Shown here in pieces: positions 9,891 through 19,285 of a stretch of 64,000 nt of DNA (position 1 is its first letter; each line of letters opens with the position of its first letter). The position numbers and the translations under genes are program-made. This DNA comes from Symbiodinium natans (lineage: Eukaryota > Sar > Dinophyceae > Suessiales > Symbiodiniaceae). The notes below the pieces were generated by a model that was given only the letters and a program-made list of their open reading frames with translations, was not told the origin of the DNA and made no database searches. Where the stretch lies: contig CAJNDS010000134.1 of NCBI GenBank assembly GCA_905221605.1, positions 90,001 through 154,000 of the forward strand, in the 5' to 3' direction.

Positions 9891-10084
9891 ATGCCTGTAA
9901 AGGGCGAAGCCGTATGCCGTGGCGAGCGAACGTCCGGTTCTTGCGGTTTAGGGTTTAGGGTTTCGGGTTTAGGGTTTCGGGTTTAGGGTTTAGGGTTTCG
10001 GGTTTAGGGTTTCGGGTTTAGGGTTTAGGGTTTAGGGCTTGGGTCCTACGTGGGGCTTCTCTGCAAAGTGCCAGGACTTCCGGG

Positions 10085-10109
10085 ATGGCCTCCACGGTCG
10101 GGGGCCCAG
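10085..10109 (+). other. Candidate start exon block, unit 1
   Basis: ATGGCCTCCACGGTCGGGGG followed by CCCAG|GT. The same ATGGCYTCC block recurs at 26942, 44071 and 57621, always 25 nt before a GT. It would be a short first exon (MAST/MASM), but it ends in phase 1, which does not join in frame to the phase-0 EF-F exon. Confidence 0.2.
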
Positions 10110-10299
10110 GTTAGGGGGGGGTTTCCGAAGATAGGGGTACCCATCTTTTAGGGTTTAGGGTTTGGGGTTTAGGGTTTAGGGTTTCAAGGTCTGGAGTTTA
10201 GGGTTTCAGGGCCTCAAGGCCTGGGGGTGGGTGGGTGTTATATCAGTGCCGGAAATGCAACTTTACCAAAAAACTGCTCGATCCGGAGCTGCTGAACCC

Positions 10300-10504
10300 T
10301 CAACCCTAAACCGTAAACCCTAAACCCTAAACCCTAAACGCTAAACCCTAAACCCTAAACCCTAAAGCCTAAAGCCTAAACCGTAAACCCTAAACCCGAA
10401 ACTAAACCCTAAACCCTAAACCCGAAACCCTAAACTCGAAAAGCCTAAACCCTCAAAACTCTAAACCCTAAAAGCCCTAAACCCTAAACCCTAAACCCTA
10501 AACC
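10300..10504 (-). repeat. Degenerate CCCTAAA array
   Basis: Heptamers interrupted by variants such as CCGTAAA, CCTAAAG and CCCGAAA. It lies about 175 bp upstream of EF-F in unit 1. Confidence 0.85.
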
Positions 10505-10678
10505 CAAAAATCGTGATTCCTCGTCGATTATGGCGCCCTAGCTCAGAGGGCGTACCGCTGATGTTGATCTTCCGACGAGCAGGGAACCCCGACTCCCCGC
10601 TGTCTGGAACCTGAACCCTCAACCCACCTTTTAGGGGTTTAGGGTTTAGGGTTTTTAGGGTTTGGGGGAACCTTCAAG

Positions 10679-10765
10679 GACATGTTTGCCAGCCTGGATG
10701 CCGATGGCAGCGGCAGCATCTCCCGCGAAGAGTTTGCGAAGCTCATGCAGCAGATGCAGGGCCAG
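10679..10765 (+). CDS. EF-hand exon F, unit 1
   Basis: 29 codons in phase 0, bordered by TTCAAG|GAC and GGCCAG|GC. The loop DADGSGSISREE is canonical. The exit helix FAKLMQQMQGQ defines the F class, which always sits a few hundred bases upstream of ribbon 2. The upstream bases are telomere-type repeats (GTTTAGGG) to within about 20 nt of the acceptor. Confidence 0.82.
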
Positions 10766-10784
10766 GCGCAGAAGCACCGAACTC

Positions 10785-10892
10785 TACCTGGAGGTTCAGG
10801 GTACTTAGGAACGAGTTATAGCTGTACTTATAACTGTACTTAGAACCATATTAGGGCACTTAAGGGGCTTATAAGTGGGTAATAAGTAGCTT
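10785..10892 (+). mobile_element. TIR element family 1, left part
   Basis: Starts TACCTGGAGGTTCAGGGTAC and runs through the CACTTAAGGGGCTTATAAGT interior before breaking off. It lies in the intron between EF-F and ribbon 2. Confidence 0.7.
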
Positions 10893-11154
10893 AAGATCAT
10901 CTGGTGCTCTCTGGGCCATGGCTAAGGATTTGCATGAAGGGGTTCGGGATAGTGAGAGTCTTGGCTTCAAGGACAGGGCCCCGGGGTTTAGGGTTTAGGG
11001 TTTAGGGTTCCCATTTCCAGCTAAGAAAGGCAAGTTCAGCTGTGAGCTGTGAACCCAAAGCCGGCAGCTGCCCCTGGAACAGCTCTACAGTAGCTTAGGG
11101 TTTAGGGTTTAGGGTTTAGGGTTTAGGGTTTAGGGTCAGCTGTCCCTGGAACAG

Positions 11155-11235
11155 AACACCACCTGCCCGGCGTGCGGCAACGTGTACTTGGACGACTCGC
11201 TGTTCTGCCGGAAGTGCGGCCACAAACGCGACCAG
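11155..11235 (+). CDS. Ribbon-2 exon, unit 1
   Basis: 27 codons in phase 0, CAG|AAC to CAG|GC. CxxC-x10-CxxC ribbon with CPACGNVYLDDSLFCRKCGH and the KRDQ end. It lies 390 nt after EF-F and 585 nt before the A exon of unit 2. If read through the donor it would stop after RTEVVAE. Its phase allows in-frame joining to the following A exon (APGAYAG). Confidence 0.78.
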
Positions 11236-11263
11236 GCGCGGACCGAGGTGGTGGCGGAGTAGG

Positions 11264-11465
11264 CGTACTTATAACCATATTCGGGCACTTAAGGGGCTTA
11301 TAAGTGGGTTATAAGTACAGCTAGAATTAGTTGCTAAGTACCCCTAAACCCTAAACCCTAAACCCTAAACCCTAAAACCTAAACCCTAAACCCTAAACCC
11401 TAAACCCTAAACCCTAAACCCTAAACCCTAAAGCCTAAGCCCCTAAGTTCCACGAACCTCCAGTA
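11264..11465 (+). mobile_element. TIR element family 1 split by a telomere-type array
   Basis: The element interior and right side run to AAGTACC at 11342. About 105 bp of CCCTAAA repeats follow, and then the element end resumes as TTCCACGAACCTCCAGTA (11448-11465). In other copies AAGTACC is followed directly by ATGAACCTCC. Confidence 0.75.
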
Positions 11466-11820
11466 GTAGGCCACGGACGATTGGAGTTTTATTCCCTGCG
11501 CTTGCAGCAAGTTTGGCGGGGGCCGGGTCTGCGCAAACATCCAGCTTGGCCTGGGGTTTAGGGTTTAGGGTTTGGGGTTGGGGTTTAGGGTTTAGGGTTT
11601 AGGGTTTAGGGTTTAGGGTGAAACTCTACCACTGGCGCAGCAGCTTGAGTTGAAAGCCCTTCGGCTCTGTGCCTTGGGGGTCTGGGATTGTGGGGTTTGC
11701 TCGTGACATTTTTGTGTGGGAGTCATGTGTTTGGGGTGCCCGCCTGCTCTTTTGCCTCGTGAATGATCATGAGTTTAAGGATGAAAGGTGCGCAAAGACG
11801 TGCCAGAGCTTTGTGTCCAG

Positions 11821-13029
11821 GCCCCTGGGGCGTACGCCGGTGCTCCGGGCGCCGTTCCCTATGGCGCTCCGGTCACCTACGGAGCTCCTGCGCCTGGCGC
11901 CAGCCCTTACGGAGCTCCGGTCAGCTACGGTGCTCCTGCGCCTGCCACATATGGGGCTCCGGCACCTGGCTACGGAGCTCCGGTGACCTACGGAGCTCCG
12001 GCGCCTGCCACGGCCAGCCCGGTGACCTACGCGGCTCCGGCGCCTGGCACAACCAGCCCCTATGGAGCTGCTGCACCTGCCACCACTGGCCCGGTGGTGA
12101 CATACGCCGCTCCTGCGCCTGCCACCTATGGAGCTCCGATGACTGCACCAGTCACGTATGCAGCCCCTGCGCCTGGTACCACCGGGTCAAGCACTGCCAG
12201 CCCTTATGCTGCTCCAGTGTCCTACGGAGCTCCAGCCCCGGTCACCTATGCGGCTCCGGCGCCTGGCGGAGCTCCTGCCACCACCGGCCCGGTGACCTAC
12301 GGAGCTCCTGCGCCTGCCACCTACGGCGCTCCGGCCCCGGTGACTTATGCGGCTCCGGCGCCTGGCCCTGTTACCTACGGAGCTCCAGTGCCTGCCTACA
12401 CAGCTCCGGCCGCCACAACCAGCCCTGTGACCTACACGGCTCCTGCAGCCACAACTAGCCCGGTGACCTACACAGCTCCAGCCGCCACTACAAGCCCGAC
12501 AGTTCCGGCCACCACTACAAGCCCCACCGCTGTGGCACCAGGCTCATCTCAAGCAATGGCCCCTATGTCATCCTCGGCTGCAGTGGCGGCGCCGATCCAG
12601 AGCATGCCAGCGACGACCACCCCGGTCACCACCTACACAGCTCCAGCCGCCACTACCAGCCCGGTTACCTACACAGTGCCGGCTGCCACCACGGCGCCTG
12701 CCACTACCGGCCCGGTCACCTATGGAGCGCCGGTTCCTGCCACGACTGGCCCAGTGACTTATGGAGCTCCGGTTCCCGCCACCGGCACCAGCCCTTACGG
12801 AGCTCCGGTCAGCTACGGTGCTCCGGCACCGAGCACCACCAGCCCTTATGGAGCCCCGGTCTCCTACGGAGCTCCGGTGCCTGCCACGAGCCCGGTCGTC
12901 ACCTACGCAGCCCCAGCGCCTGCCCCTGCCGGCCCGGTCACCTACGCGGCTCCGGCGCCTGCCACGAGCCCGGTTGTCCCATACGCAGCCCCGGCGCCTG
13001 CCACCTACGGGGCTCCGGCGCGGCCCTCA
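11821..13029 (+). CDS. A exon, unit 2
   Basis: 403 codons, opened by GTCCAG|GCC (APGAYAGAPG) and closed at TCA|GATGAG, a GA donor. YGAPVSYGAPAP and TTSPVTYTAP repeats dominate, and no Lys is seen. The core VAPGSSQAMAPMSSSAAVAA lies about residues 237-257, and the DNA around it is nearly identical to that of A1 although the flanks differ. Thr-Pro/Ser-Pro density suggests O-glycosylation or disorder (inference). Other frames on both strands are open only because the repeats lack stops. Confidence 0.85.
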
Positions 13030-13221
13030 GATGAGTCATCGAGATTTCGAGGGAATCATGGCAGTGCAGAGCAAGAGGCCCGAAGCCCGAAACCCTAAAC
13101 CCTAAACCCTAAACCCGAAACCCTAAACCCTAAACCCTAAACTCTAAACCCTGAACCGTTTGAGGAATTGCCCGTCGCAATGCGCATAGATCATTAGGTG
13201 AGTCGCTTCGTTCGCTCTGAG

Positions 13222-13245
13222 GCTCCATACATGGCGCCATCCTCA
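13222..13245 (+). CDS. Candidate 24-nt micro-exon, unit 2 A intron
   Basis: TGAG|GCT start and TCA|GACTGG end; reads APYMAPSS in phase 0. The PSS end resembles the end of the large exons (APAQSS). Family of eight copies. Confidence 0.4.
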
Positions 13246-13755
13246 GACTGGATTGAGGGTTTAGGGTTTAGGTTTTAGGATTTGGGTTTAGGGTCAACAA
13301 CTCCGAGCCCGAATCGGGAGTGGCCGAGAGTTTGGGGTTTCAGATTCAGGACTTTGGCTTTTGAAGTGGCTGCGTCGTCCGAAAGGGTGGGTGCGTGGGA
13401 CGCACATCGGGCAGTCAACCTGCCTCCGAAGCCTTAGAATCTACCCTAAACCCTCAACCCTAAACCCTAAACCCTAAACCCTAAACCCTTAACCCTAAAC
13501 CCCAAGCCCTAAACCCTAACAGGGGCCCCGCAACCTTCCAACGATCCTTGAGCATGTGAGCTTCGATCGTTTGCTGTCATGCCACTGTGCAAGACTCATG
13601 TTGTACTTGCTGCGTAACCCCTGCCAGCTAGATGATCACGAAGCCACTCTGCCTATGAGCTGCAACTAGGGAATGAGCAATCAAGCCGCAACTCCCCACC
13701 TGACAACTTGCCAACGCCCTGCTGTTCACTCCGCCATCCTGCATCGCAGAACTTC

Positions 13756-13817
13756 CACGGAGGGCGCGTTTTCCTGCTATTTTGTGTTGCGCCTCCCCCG
13801 TTCTTCTTCTTCTTCTT

Positions 13818-13850
<33 letters not shown>

Positions 13851-14469
13851 CTTCTTCTTCTTCTTCTTCTTCTTCTTCTTTATTTTTAGTTTTCTTCTCC
13901 ATCTTCTTCTTTTTGCTTCATGCCCAGATCAGAACTTGCCTTAAAAGCATCGGAATCCTTTCCAAACTTGTCCTGCGAGCATTGTGTTTGCAACTGGGGA
14001 AGAGAACTTCCATGAGAAGCAGAAGAATCCTTTCCAAACCCGTCCCGCGGGCGTTGTGCTTTGTTGTGTTTGCAGCTGGGGGGGAGCTCTTTCTTGATTC
14101 ATGCCCACAAGAGAAGTTGCATTAGAAGCATAGGTGCATTAGAAGCATAGCAATCCTTTCCCATCCCTTCCTTCGAGCATTGTGTCGATGAATTAGAAGC
14201 ATAGGATTCTTCATAGCATTAAGAAGAACCCCAAAAATCAGTCGGAATCCTATTAACATAACATACAGACGGAAGAGAGGTTCCTAGGCAAAGCCAAGGA
14301 CACTGACCAACAAACATCGCAAAAGCAGGAAATCGCGAAAAATGACTCCACCCGTTTTCCTGTGGCGATATACCCCGACTAAACGTGGAGATTGTGTGTG
14401 AAAGGTCTTGACAGTTAAACGGCCTCCCGAGCAAAAGACGAGGAGCGACACAAACCCCCACCCAACTTC
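13756..14469. mobile_element. Insertion flanked by AACTTC repeats, unit 2
   Basis: The sequence GCAGAACTTC breaks at 13755 and AACTTC recurs at 14464-14469 just before the EF-B acceptor. Unit 5 has the uninterrupted CCAGAACTTCAACCCTCCAA. The inserted 0.7 kb starts CACGGAGGGCGCG and includes a TTC microsatellite (13798-13880) and three imperfect copies of a motif of about 75 bp with AATCCTTTCCAAAC and GAGCATTGTG. Unit 3 has the same insert with a short TTC run. Class of element unknown; no coding capacity recognised. Confidence 0.6.
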
Positions 14470-14480
14470 AGCCCTCCCAG

Positions 14481-14555
14481 GACCAATTCGCCCGCCTGGA
14501 CGTGAACAGTGATGGCACGCTATCCCGCGAGGAGTTTGCGAAGCTCATGGGCCAG
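14481..14555 (+). CDS. EF-hand exon B, unit 2
   Basis: 25 codons in phase 0. The loop is DVNSDGTLSREE, with Ser replacing the second Asn of the unit 1 copy; this position is not a ligand. The acceptor reads CTCCCAG|GAC, where unit 3 has CTCCAAG|GAC. Donor GT. Confidence 0.82.
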
Positions 14556-14834
14556 GTGGCGGATGCTGGAAAGCTTAAGCCTAAGCCAAGCCCCTCAACC
14601 TTAAGCCCACAATCGTCTGGAAGTTGGTTCAGGGTTACAGGATGTCATAGCTGGTTTCGGACGTCTCGCCAGAATTTGAGAAGATCGAATGGAAGCATGG
14701 CTTCTCAACACACCCTGTGGTGAAAAAGGGCTTCAGGTCGAGGACTTCTGACATGGCAGCAGTTCATCACTCCGCCCTAGAGGTGGTGCAATTCTTGAGT
14801 GGTTTTGTTCCTCAGCTCGGCATGGACCTGCAAG

Positions 14835-16160
14835 GTGGCACCCGGACCTGGCTCTTCTGTGCAGTACGCGCAGCCACAGCCAGCTTATGGTTCCTCGGTG
14901 GCGGGTCCCTCGATGGCTATGCCGGGCCCTGCTCCAGCGCCAGGCCCTGCTCCAGCGCCGTCGAACGCTGTGTACGCAGCCCCAGCACCAGGCACGACCC
15001 CTGGCCCAGCGCCGTCGAACGCTGTGTATGCAGCCCCAGCGCCGGCCCCTGGCCCGGCGCCATCGAACGCTGTGTACGCTGCCCCAGCACCAGGCACAAC
15101 ACCGGCCCCTGGCCCGGCGCCATCGAACGCTGTGTACGCAGCACCTGCACCAGCCCCCGGCCCAGCGCCGTCGAACGCTGTGTACGCAGCACCTGCACCA
15201 GGCACAACACCGGCCCCTGGCCCAGCGCCGTCGAACGCTGTGTACGCCGCCCCAGCACCAGGCACAACACCGGCCCCTGCCCCAGCGTCGTCGAACGCTG
15301 TGTACGCAGCACCTGCACCCGCCCCCGGCCCAGCGCCGTCGAACGCTGTGTACGCAGCACCTGCACCAGGCACAACACCGGCCCCTGGCCCAGCGCCATC
15401 GAACGCTGTGTACGCCGCCCCAGCACCAGGCACAACGCCGGCCCCTGCCCCAGCGCCGTCGAACGCTGTGTATGCAGCCCCGGCACCAGCACCGACCCCC
15501 GCACCTGCGCAGCCCATGACCTACGCTGCACCAGGCCCTGCACCTGGCCCGCAGCCCATGACATATGCGGCCCCAGCGCCCGCACCCGCCCAGCCCATGA
15601 CATATGCTCCCGCGCAGCCCATTCCCTATGCTTCCCCAGCACCCGCCACCTACACTGTGGCACCAGGCTCATCCCAAGCAGTGGCCCCCATGACATCCTC
15701 GGCTGCAGTGGCGGCACCGATTCAGAGCATGCCTGCCACGACCAGCCCTGTCGCAAGCCCGGTCACTACCAGCCCGGTCACCTACACAGCTCCGGCCGCC
15801 ACGACCAGCCCGGTCACCACCTACACAGCGCCGGCTGCCACTACTAGCCCTGCGGTGACGTATGCAGCTCCTGCGCCTGCCACTACCGGTCCGGTCACCT
15901 ATGGAGCTCCAGTGCCTGCCACCACTGGCCCGGTGACGTACGGAGCTCCCGTGCCTGCCACTACCAGCCCGGTCACCTACAGCACAGCACCAGCTCCCAC
16001 CACCAGCCCGGCCACCTACACAGTGCCGGCTGCCACCACAAGCCCTGCGGTGACGTATGCAGCTCCGGCGCCTGCCACTACCGGTCCGGTTACCTATGGA
16101 GCTCCGGTGAGCTACGGAGCTCCGGCGCCAGCCACCTATGCGGCTCCGGCGCAGTCCTCA
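14835..16160 (+). CDS. C exon, unit 2 (NAVYAAPAPG repeats)
   Basis: 442 codons from CAAG|GTG (VAPGPGSSVQYAQPQPAYG) to TCC TCA|GATTCATAG, a GA donor. There are ten NAVYAAPAPG repeats of two alternating linker lengths, then MTYAAPAP repeats, the core VAPGSSQAVAPMTSSAAVAA, and TTSPVTY/YGAPVP repeats ending APAQSS. The second half is A-exon-like, so A and C share ancestry at their 3' ends. It is nearly identical to the unit 3 copy, with the same codon count and a handful of replacements. Confidence 0.87.
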
Positions 16161-16182
16161 GATTCATAGATGAGTCATGAGT

Positions 16183-16290
16183 TCGCGGAGGGAGAGGGAG
16201 AGGGATAGGGAGAGGGAGAGGGAGAGGGAGAAAGAGAAAGAGAAAGAGACAGAGAAAGAGAAAGAGGAATAGAGAAAGAGATCGTTGAAA
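16183..16290 (+). repeat. GA-rich microsatellite after C exon, unit 2
   Basis: GGGAGA and AAAGAGA repeats starting about 25 nt downstream of the C-exon donor. The same place in units 3 and 4 carries GA-rich tracts of different length. Confidence 0.85.
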
Positions 16291-16380
16291 CACCGAGCCA
16301 TTGCATCTGCAGTGCATCGCAGATCCGTGGTTAGTGATGTTAGTTAGTGTCGTAGCCGGCTGCTCCGCAGATTCGCCGAG

Positions 16381-16404
16381 GCTCCATACATGGTGCCATC
16401 CTTA
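16381..16404 (+). CDS. Candidate 24-nt micro-exon, unit 2 C intron
   Basis: CCGAG|GCT to TTA|GACTGG; reads APYMVPSL in phase 0, and is identical in unit 3. It shows the same block in a C intron as in the A introns. Confidence 0.4.
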
Positions 16405-16808
16405 GACTGGACAGCTTAGCCCGATTGCCTCGTGATAACTCGTGGCTGAGAGTTTTGGGGTCAGGTTTCCGGACTTTGGTGTCGAAGTGGTTGTGCCGAC
16501 GCTTTAGGGTTTAGGGTTTAGGGTTTAGGAGGCTTGTGAAGATGATGTCTTGAGCGCGGGCGTAAGACCTGTAGGTGCATCGGGATGCTTTGTGTCAACC
16601 TCAGTTTTGCAGGCTTCTGTTACAGGTCTCGAAGTCCCAGCCACCGAAACCACCAAGCCACTGTAGTTCTAAGCTGCAGGCTTGAAAAGCAACCCTCAAC
16701 CCTAAACCCTAACTAAACCCTAAACCCTAAACCCGAAACCCGAAACCCGAAACCCTAAACCCTAAACCCTAAACCCTAAACCCTAAGCCCTAAGCCCTAA
16801 GCCCCAAG

Positions 16809-16883
16809 GACCAGTTCGCCCGCCTGGATGCGAACAATGATGGCACGCTGACCCCCGAGGAGTTTGCGCAGCTGATGGGCCAG
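16809..16883 (+). CDS. EF-hand exon G, unit 2
   Basis: 25 codons in phase 0. The loop DANNDGTLTPEE and exit helix FAQLMGQ define the G class. The acceptor CCCCAAG|GAC is preceded immediately by CCCTAAG-type telomere heptamers, so the repeat array forms the whole upstream acceptor region. Donor GC. Confidence 0.82.
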
Positions 16884-17097
16884 GCGGACCCTGCAACTTC
16901 CACTGCCCTGAAACCCTTTGGGGTTTAGGGTTTAGGGTTTAGGCTTTGGTCCGTTTTAGCTATCGCCTTTGAAGGTCTTGTTGCGTGGGTGTGTTCGGGT
17001 GTTGTTAAACATATTCTGGACAGTCACCCGAGCTCTCCAAACATCTCTAGGCCAAACGCGGTTTAAGACTCCAGAATGTGGGAAGGATTGAATGGGC

Positions 17098-17128
<31 letters not shown>

Positions 17129-17708
17129 GGTTTGGGGTTTAGGGGTTAGGGGTTAGGGTTTGGGTTTCTGAAAAAGACCCACTAAAAGGATTCGCAAACA
17201 AGTTGACTTTGTGTCTAGCGGTCAGACCATGAACTCTACATCCTGAAGTAAAGGAAAAGATAAGAGAGTTGAATGAACGGTTTAGGTTTTAGGGTTTAGG
17301 GTTTAGGGTTTAAGGTTTAGGGGTTAGGGCTTCGGAATCCCAAGCCTTTTTGAATGTGCTCACGCCTAAAAATAGAATTGTAAGGGCGCAATGAGCGAAC
17401 GAATGTAGGGCGCACGACTTATTTTTTGAAAGGTGTGAAGGTAACACGAAGAGATTGAATGAACAAGCAATCGCATGAACTTCACGCACACGAAATGATT
17501 GAACGTATGAATTATCTGGGCCTCATAAGTACTACTTCATTATTGGCCCCTTTAATATGCTAATCTGCTAATTAAGTTCTCTTTCTTCTCCACCATTAAG
17601 GATTTCATGAACAGAAGGAAGTGACTGATTGGGCGAACAAAATGTTCTTAAGGGCTTTCGGCTAAACTCAAACGGAAACGTCAGAATTGTACTTTCGAGA
17701 TTTTCGAG

Positions 17709-18203
17709 GCCCCTGGTGCGTACGCTGCCGACCCCTATGGGGCTCCAGTCACCTACGGAGCTCCAGCGCCTGCCTACGGGGCCCCGGTCAGCTACGGAGC
17801 TCCGGTGCCTGCCACCACCGGCCCGGTGACCTACGCACCCGCCGACGCCTATGGAGCTCCGGCGCCTGCGCCGGTCACCTACGCGGCTCCAGCGCCTGGC
17901 ACCGCCGACCCCGCCGGAGCTCCGGTCAGCTACGGTGCTCCAGTCAGCTACGGTGCTCCGGTCAGCTACGGTGCTCCGGCGCCTGCCCCGGTCACTTATG
18001 GAGCTCCTGCTGCAACCGCCCCGGTCACCTACGCCGCTCCGGCGCCTGGCACCACCAGCCCCTACGGAGCGCCTCAGTACACGTACGCCGCCGCTCCCGG
18101 GCAGTTGTCGGCCGCACCAACCTTTGTGCCAAGCGCAAGCTACCAGACCCCATATTCGTACCCGATGGCAGCACCAATGTCCGGCGGCAGTGTGATGGCC
18201 TCA
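17709..18203 (+). CDS. D exon, unit 2 (short YGAP segment)
   Basis: 165 codons from TTCGAG|GCC (APGAYAADPYGAPVTYGAPA) to GCC TCA. Three consecutive SYGAPV repeats lie mid-exon. The 3' third is less repetitive and Tyr-rich (QYTYAAAPGQ, ASYQTPYSYP). The exon is followed by GGCC, so a phase-0 donor would start GG, while a GC donor one base later would put the EF-D exon out of frame. See findings. Confidence 0.82.
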
Positions 18204-18287
18204 GGCCAACCTGACCCGCGAACAGTTTGGTTAGGTTCGCTGCTGTTAGCTTTTTCCGCTAGTTTCCTCGAGCTTCAACCCTCCAAG

Positions 18288-18371
18288 GACCTCTTTGCCC
18301 GCGTGGATGCGGATGGCAGTGGCAATATCTCGCCCGAGGAGTTTGCGAAGTACATGCAGATGCAGGGCCAG
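18288..18371 (+). CDS. EF-hand exon D, unit 2
   Basis: 28 codons in phase 0. Loop DADGSGNISPEE, entering residues DLFARV, exit helix FAKYMQMQGQ. The intron from the D exon is about 84 nt. Donor GC, where the unit 1 copy has GT. Confidence 0.83.
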
Positions 18372-18560
18372 GCGGCATTTGGGTGCCTTAAGAGTCCAAG
18401 TTGGGCAGGGTGCCAAGTTCTACTGGTGCTTGTAGTGCCTCCGAGCCCTAGAGGCGTTCCATCTCCAACTAGTGCCCCGATACCTGAACAATTCTGAACT
18501 CCAGACTCGAAGCTGATCCCCGAGATTAGGCCTGCTACTTAGTCTGCCACAAGCGCGAAG

Positions 18561-18647
18561 GGCGGGAGCACCAACTGCCCGGCTTGCGGCAACGTGTACT
18601 TGGACGACTCGCTGTTCTGCCGCAAGTGCGGCCGCAAGCGCGACTAG
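18561..18647 (+). CDS. Ribbon-1 exon with terminal stop, unit 2
   Basis: Starts AAG|GGC (GGSTNCPACGNVYLDDSLFC) and ends RKCGRKRD and TAG at 18645-18647. The TAG sits exactly where unit 1 has GAG before its GT donor. The Cys spacing is CxxC-x10-CxxC. The same TAG occurs in units 3 and 4, so it is probably the true C-terminus of the protein. Confidence 0.8.
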   Translation, partial: GGSTNCPACGNVYLDDSLFCRKCGRKRD

Positions 18648-18712
18648 GTGGGGACCGCCGTTGGAATGCCTGGGAGTCCTGTGTGTTGTTGTCCTTGGTA
18701 ACGTGCTCTATC

Positions 18713-18760
18713 GTGCTCTCCCGCGAGGAGTTTGCAACGTTCATGCAGATGCAGGGCCAG
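18713..18760 (+). pseudogene. Partial EF-hand exon, unit 2
   Basis: Encodes only the end of an EF-hand (SREEFATFMQMQGQ) followed by CAG|GT. The calcium loop is absent. It lies 65 nt after the ribbon-1 TAG. It is also in unit 3 (37033-37081) but not in unit 4. It could be a decayed cassette or a very short exon using GCGAG|GAG. Confidence 0.5.
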
Positions 18761-19173
18761 GTGGCAGCGTCTTAAGAAAAGAGTCTAAGTCAATTGAGGC
18801 CTGGTTCGTTACATAGTCCCTAAACCCTAAATCCTAAACCCTAAACCCTAAACCCTAAATTAGTAAGATAGAGTAGAGGCATGGCCAACTTTCTCAAGAG
18901 AAAGGGTCGGGGCCTTGGGGCTTTGGGGCTTCCGGGATCTTGCCTTGACATGGCAACCCGGGTGCCCAAGTTCTACTGGTGCTTGTGGTGCTTCTGCTGT
19001 AGGGTTAGGGTTTAGATGGGTTTTAGGGTTTAGGGTTTAGGGTTTAGGGTTTAGGGGCCTCCACGGATTGGGTGCCAGCGAGCCGCCCCACAATTGTGGG
19101 AGGGATACCCTAAGCCATCAAGCCTTTGACAGAACACCGATGTCCAGAACGTCCTCAGCAATGTAGAGCCAGT

Positions 19174-19285
19174 CTAGGCTGCCCAGTAGTACCCTTATTC
19201 CCTTTTTTGGGGGGTTAGGTTCCCTTATAAACCCCTTTAAGCAAAAAGGGCACCCTTTTTTATTCTGGGTTACTGAGCATCCTAG
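19174..19285 (+). mobile_element. TIR element family 2 with target duplication
   Basis: 112 bp, ends CTAGGCTGCCCAGTA and TACTGAGCATCCTAG, flanked on both sides by CAGT (19170-19173 and 19286-19289). The sister unit has a single CAGT at 37789-37792 with matching flanks, so this is an exact filled/empty pair. Confidence 0.93.

Larger units (their letters stand above)
4584..10678 (+). other. Spacer of unit 1 between ribbon 1 and EF-F
   Basis: About 6 kb with no convincing cassette exon. It contains a GGT-rich tract (4603-4680), many telomere-type tracts on both strands, three copies of the 140-bp TIR element, one 115-bp CTAGGATGCC element, a CCATGG-rich repeat (8018-8535), a possible ribbon-tail relic (6680-6718), and blocks also present in the spacers of units 2-4 (9403-9449, 9821-9890, 10085-10109). 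It may hold the gene boundary and an unrecognised first exon. Confidence 0.5.

Noticed and set aside
10531-10600. tRNA-like segment (TAGCTCAGAGG, resembling an A box)
   Set aside because: The D stem does not close, the B-box region (GGAACCCCGACTCC) is poor, and no acceptor stem pairs. At most it is a decayed pseudo-tRNA.
14885-15517. Long antisense open frames within the C exons (also 2417-3064 and 33151-33783), rich in Gly/Ala
   Set aside because: They mirror the NAVYAAPAPG repeats, which contain no stop on the other strand. There is no independent splice-site pattern, and the sense frame is supported by conserved exon borders and in-frame changes.
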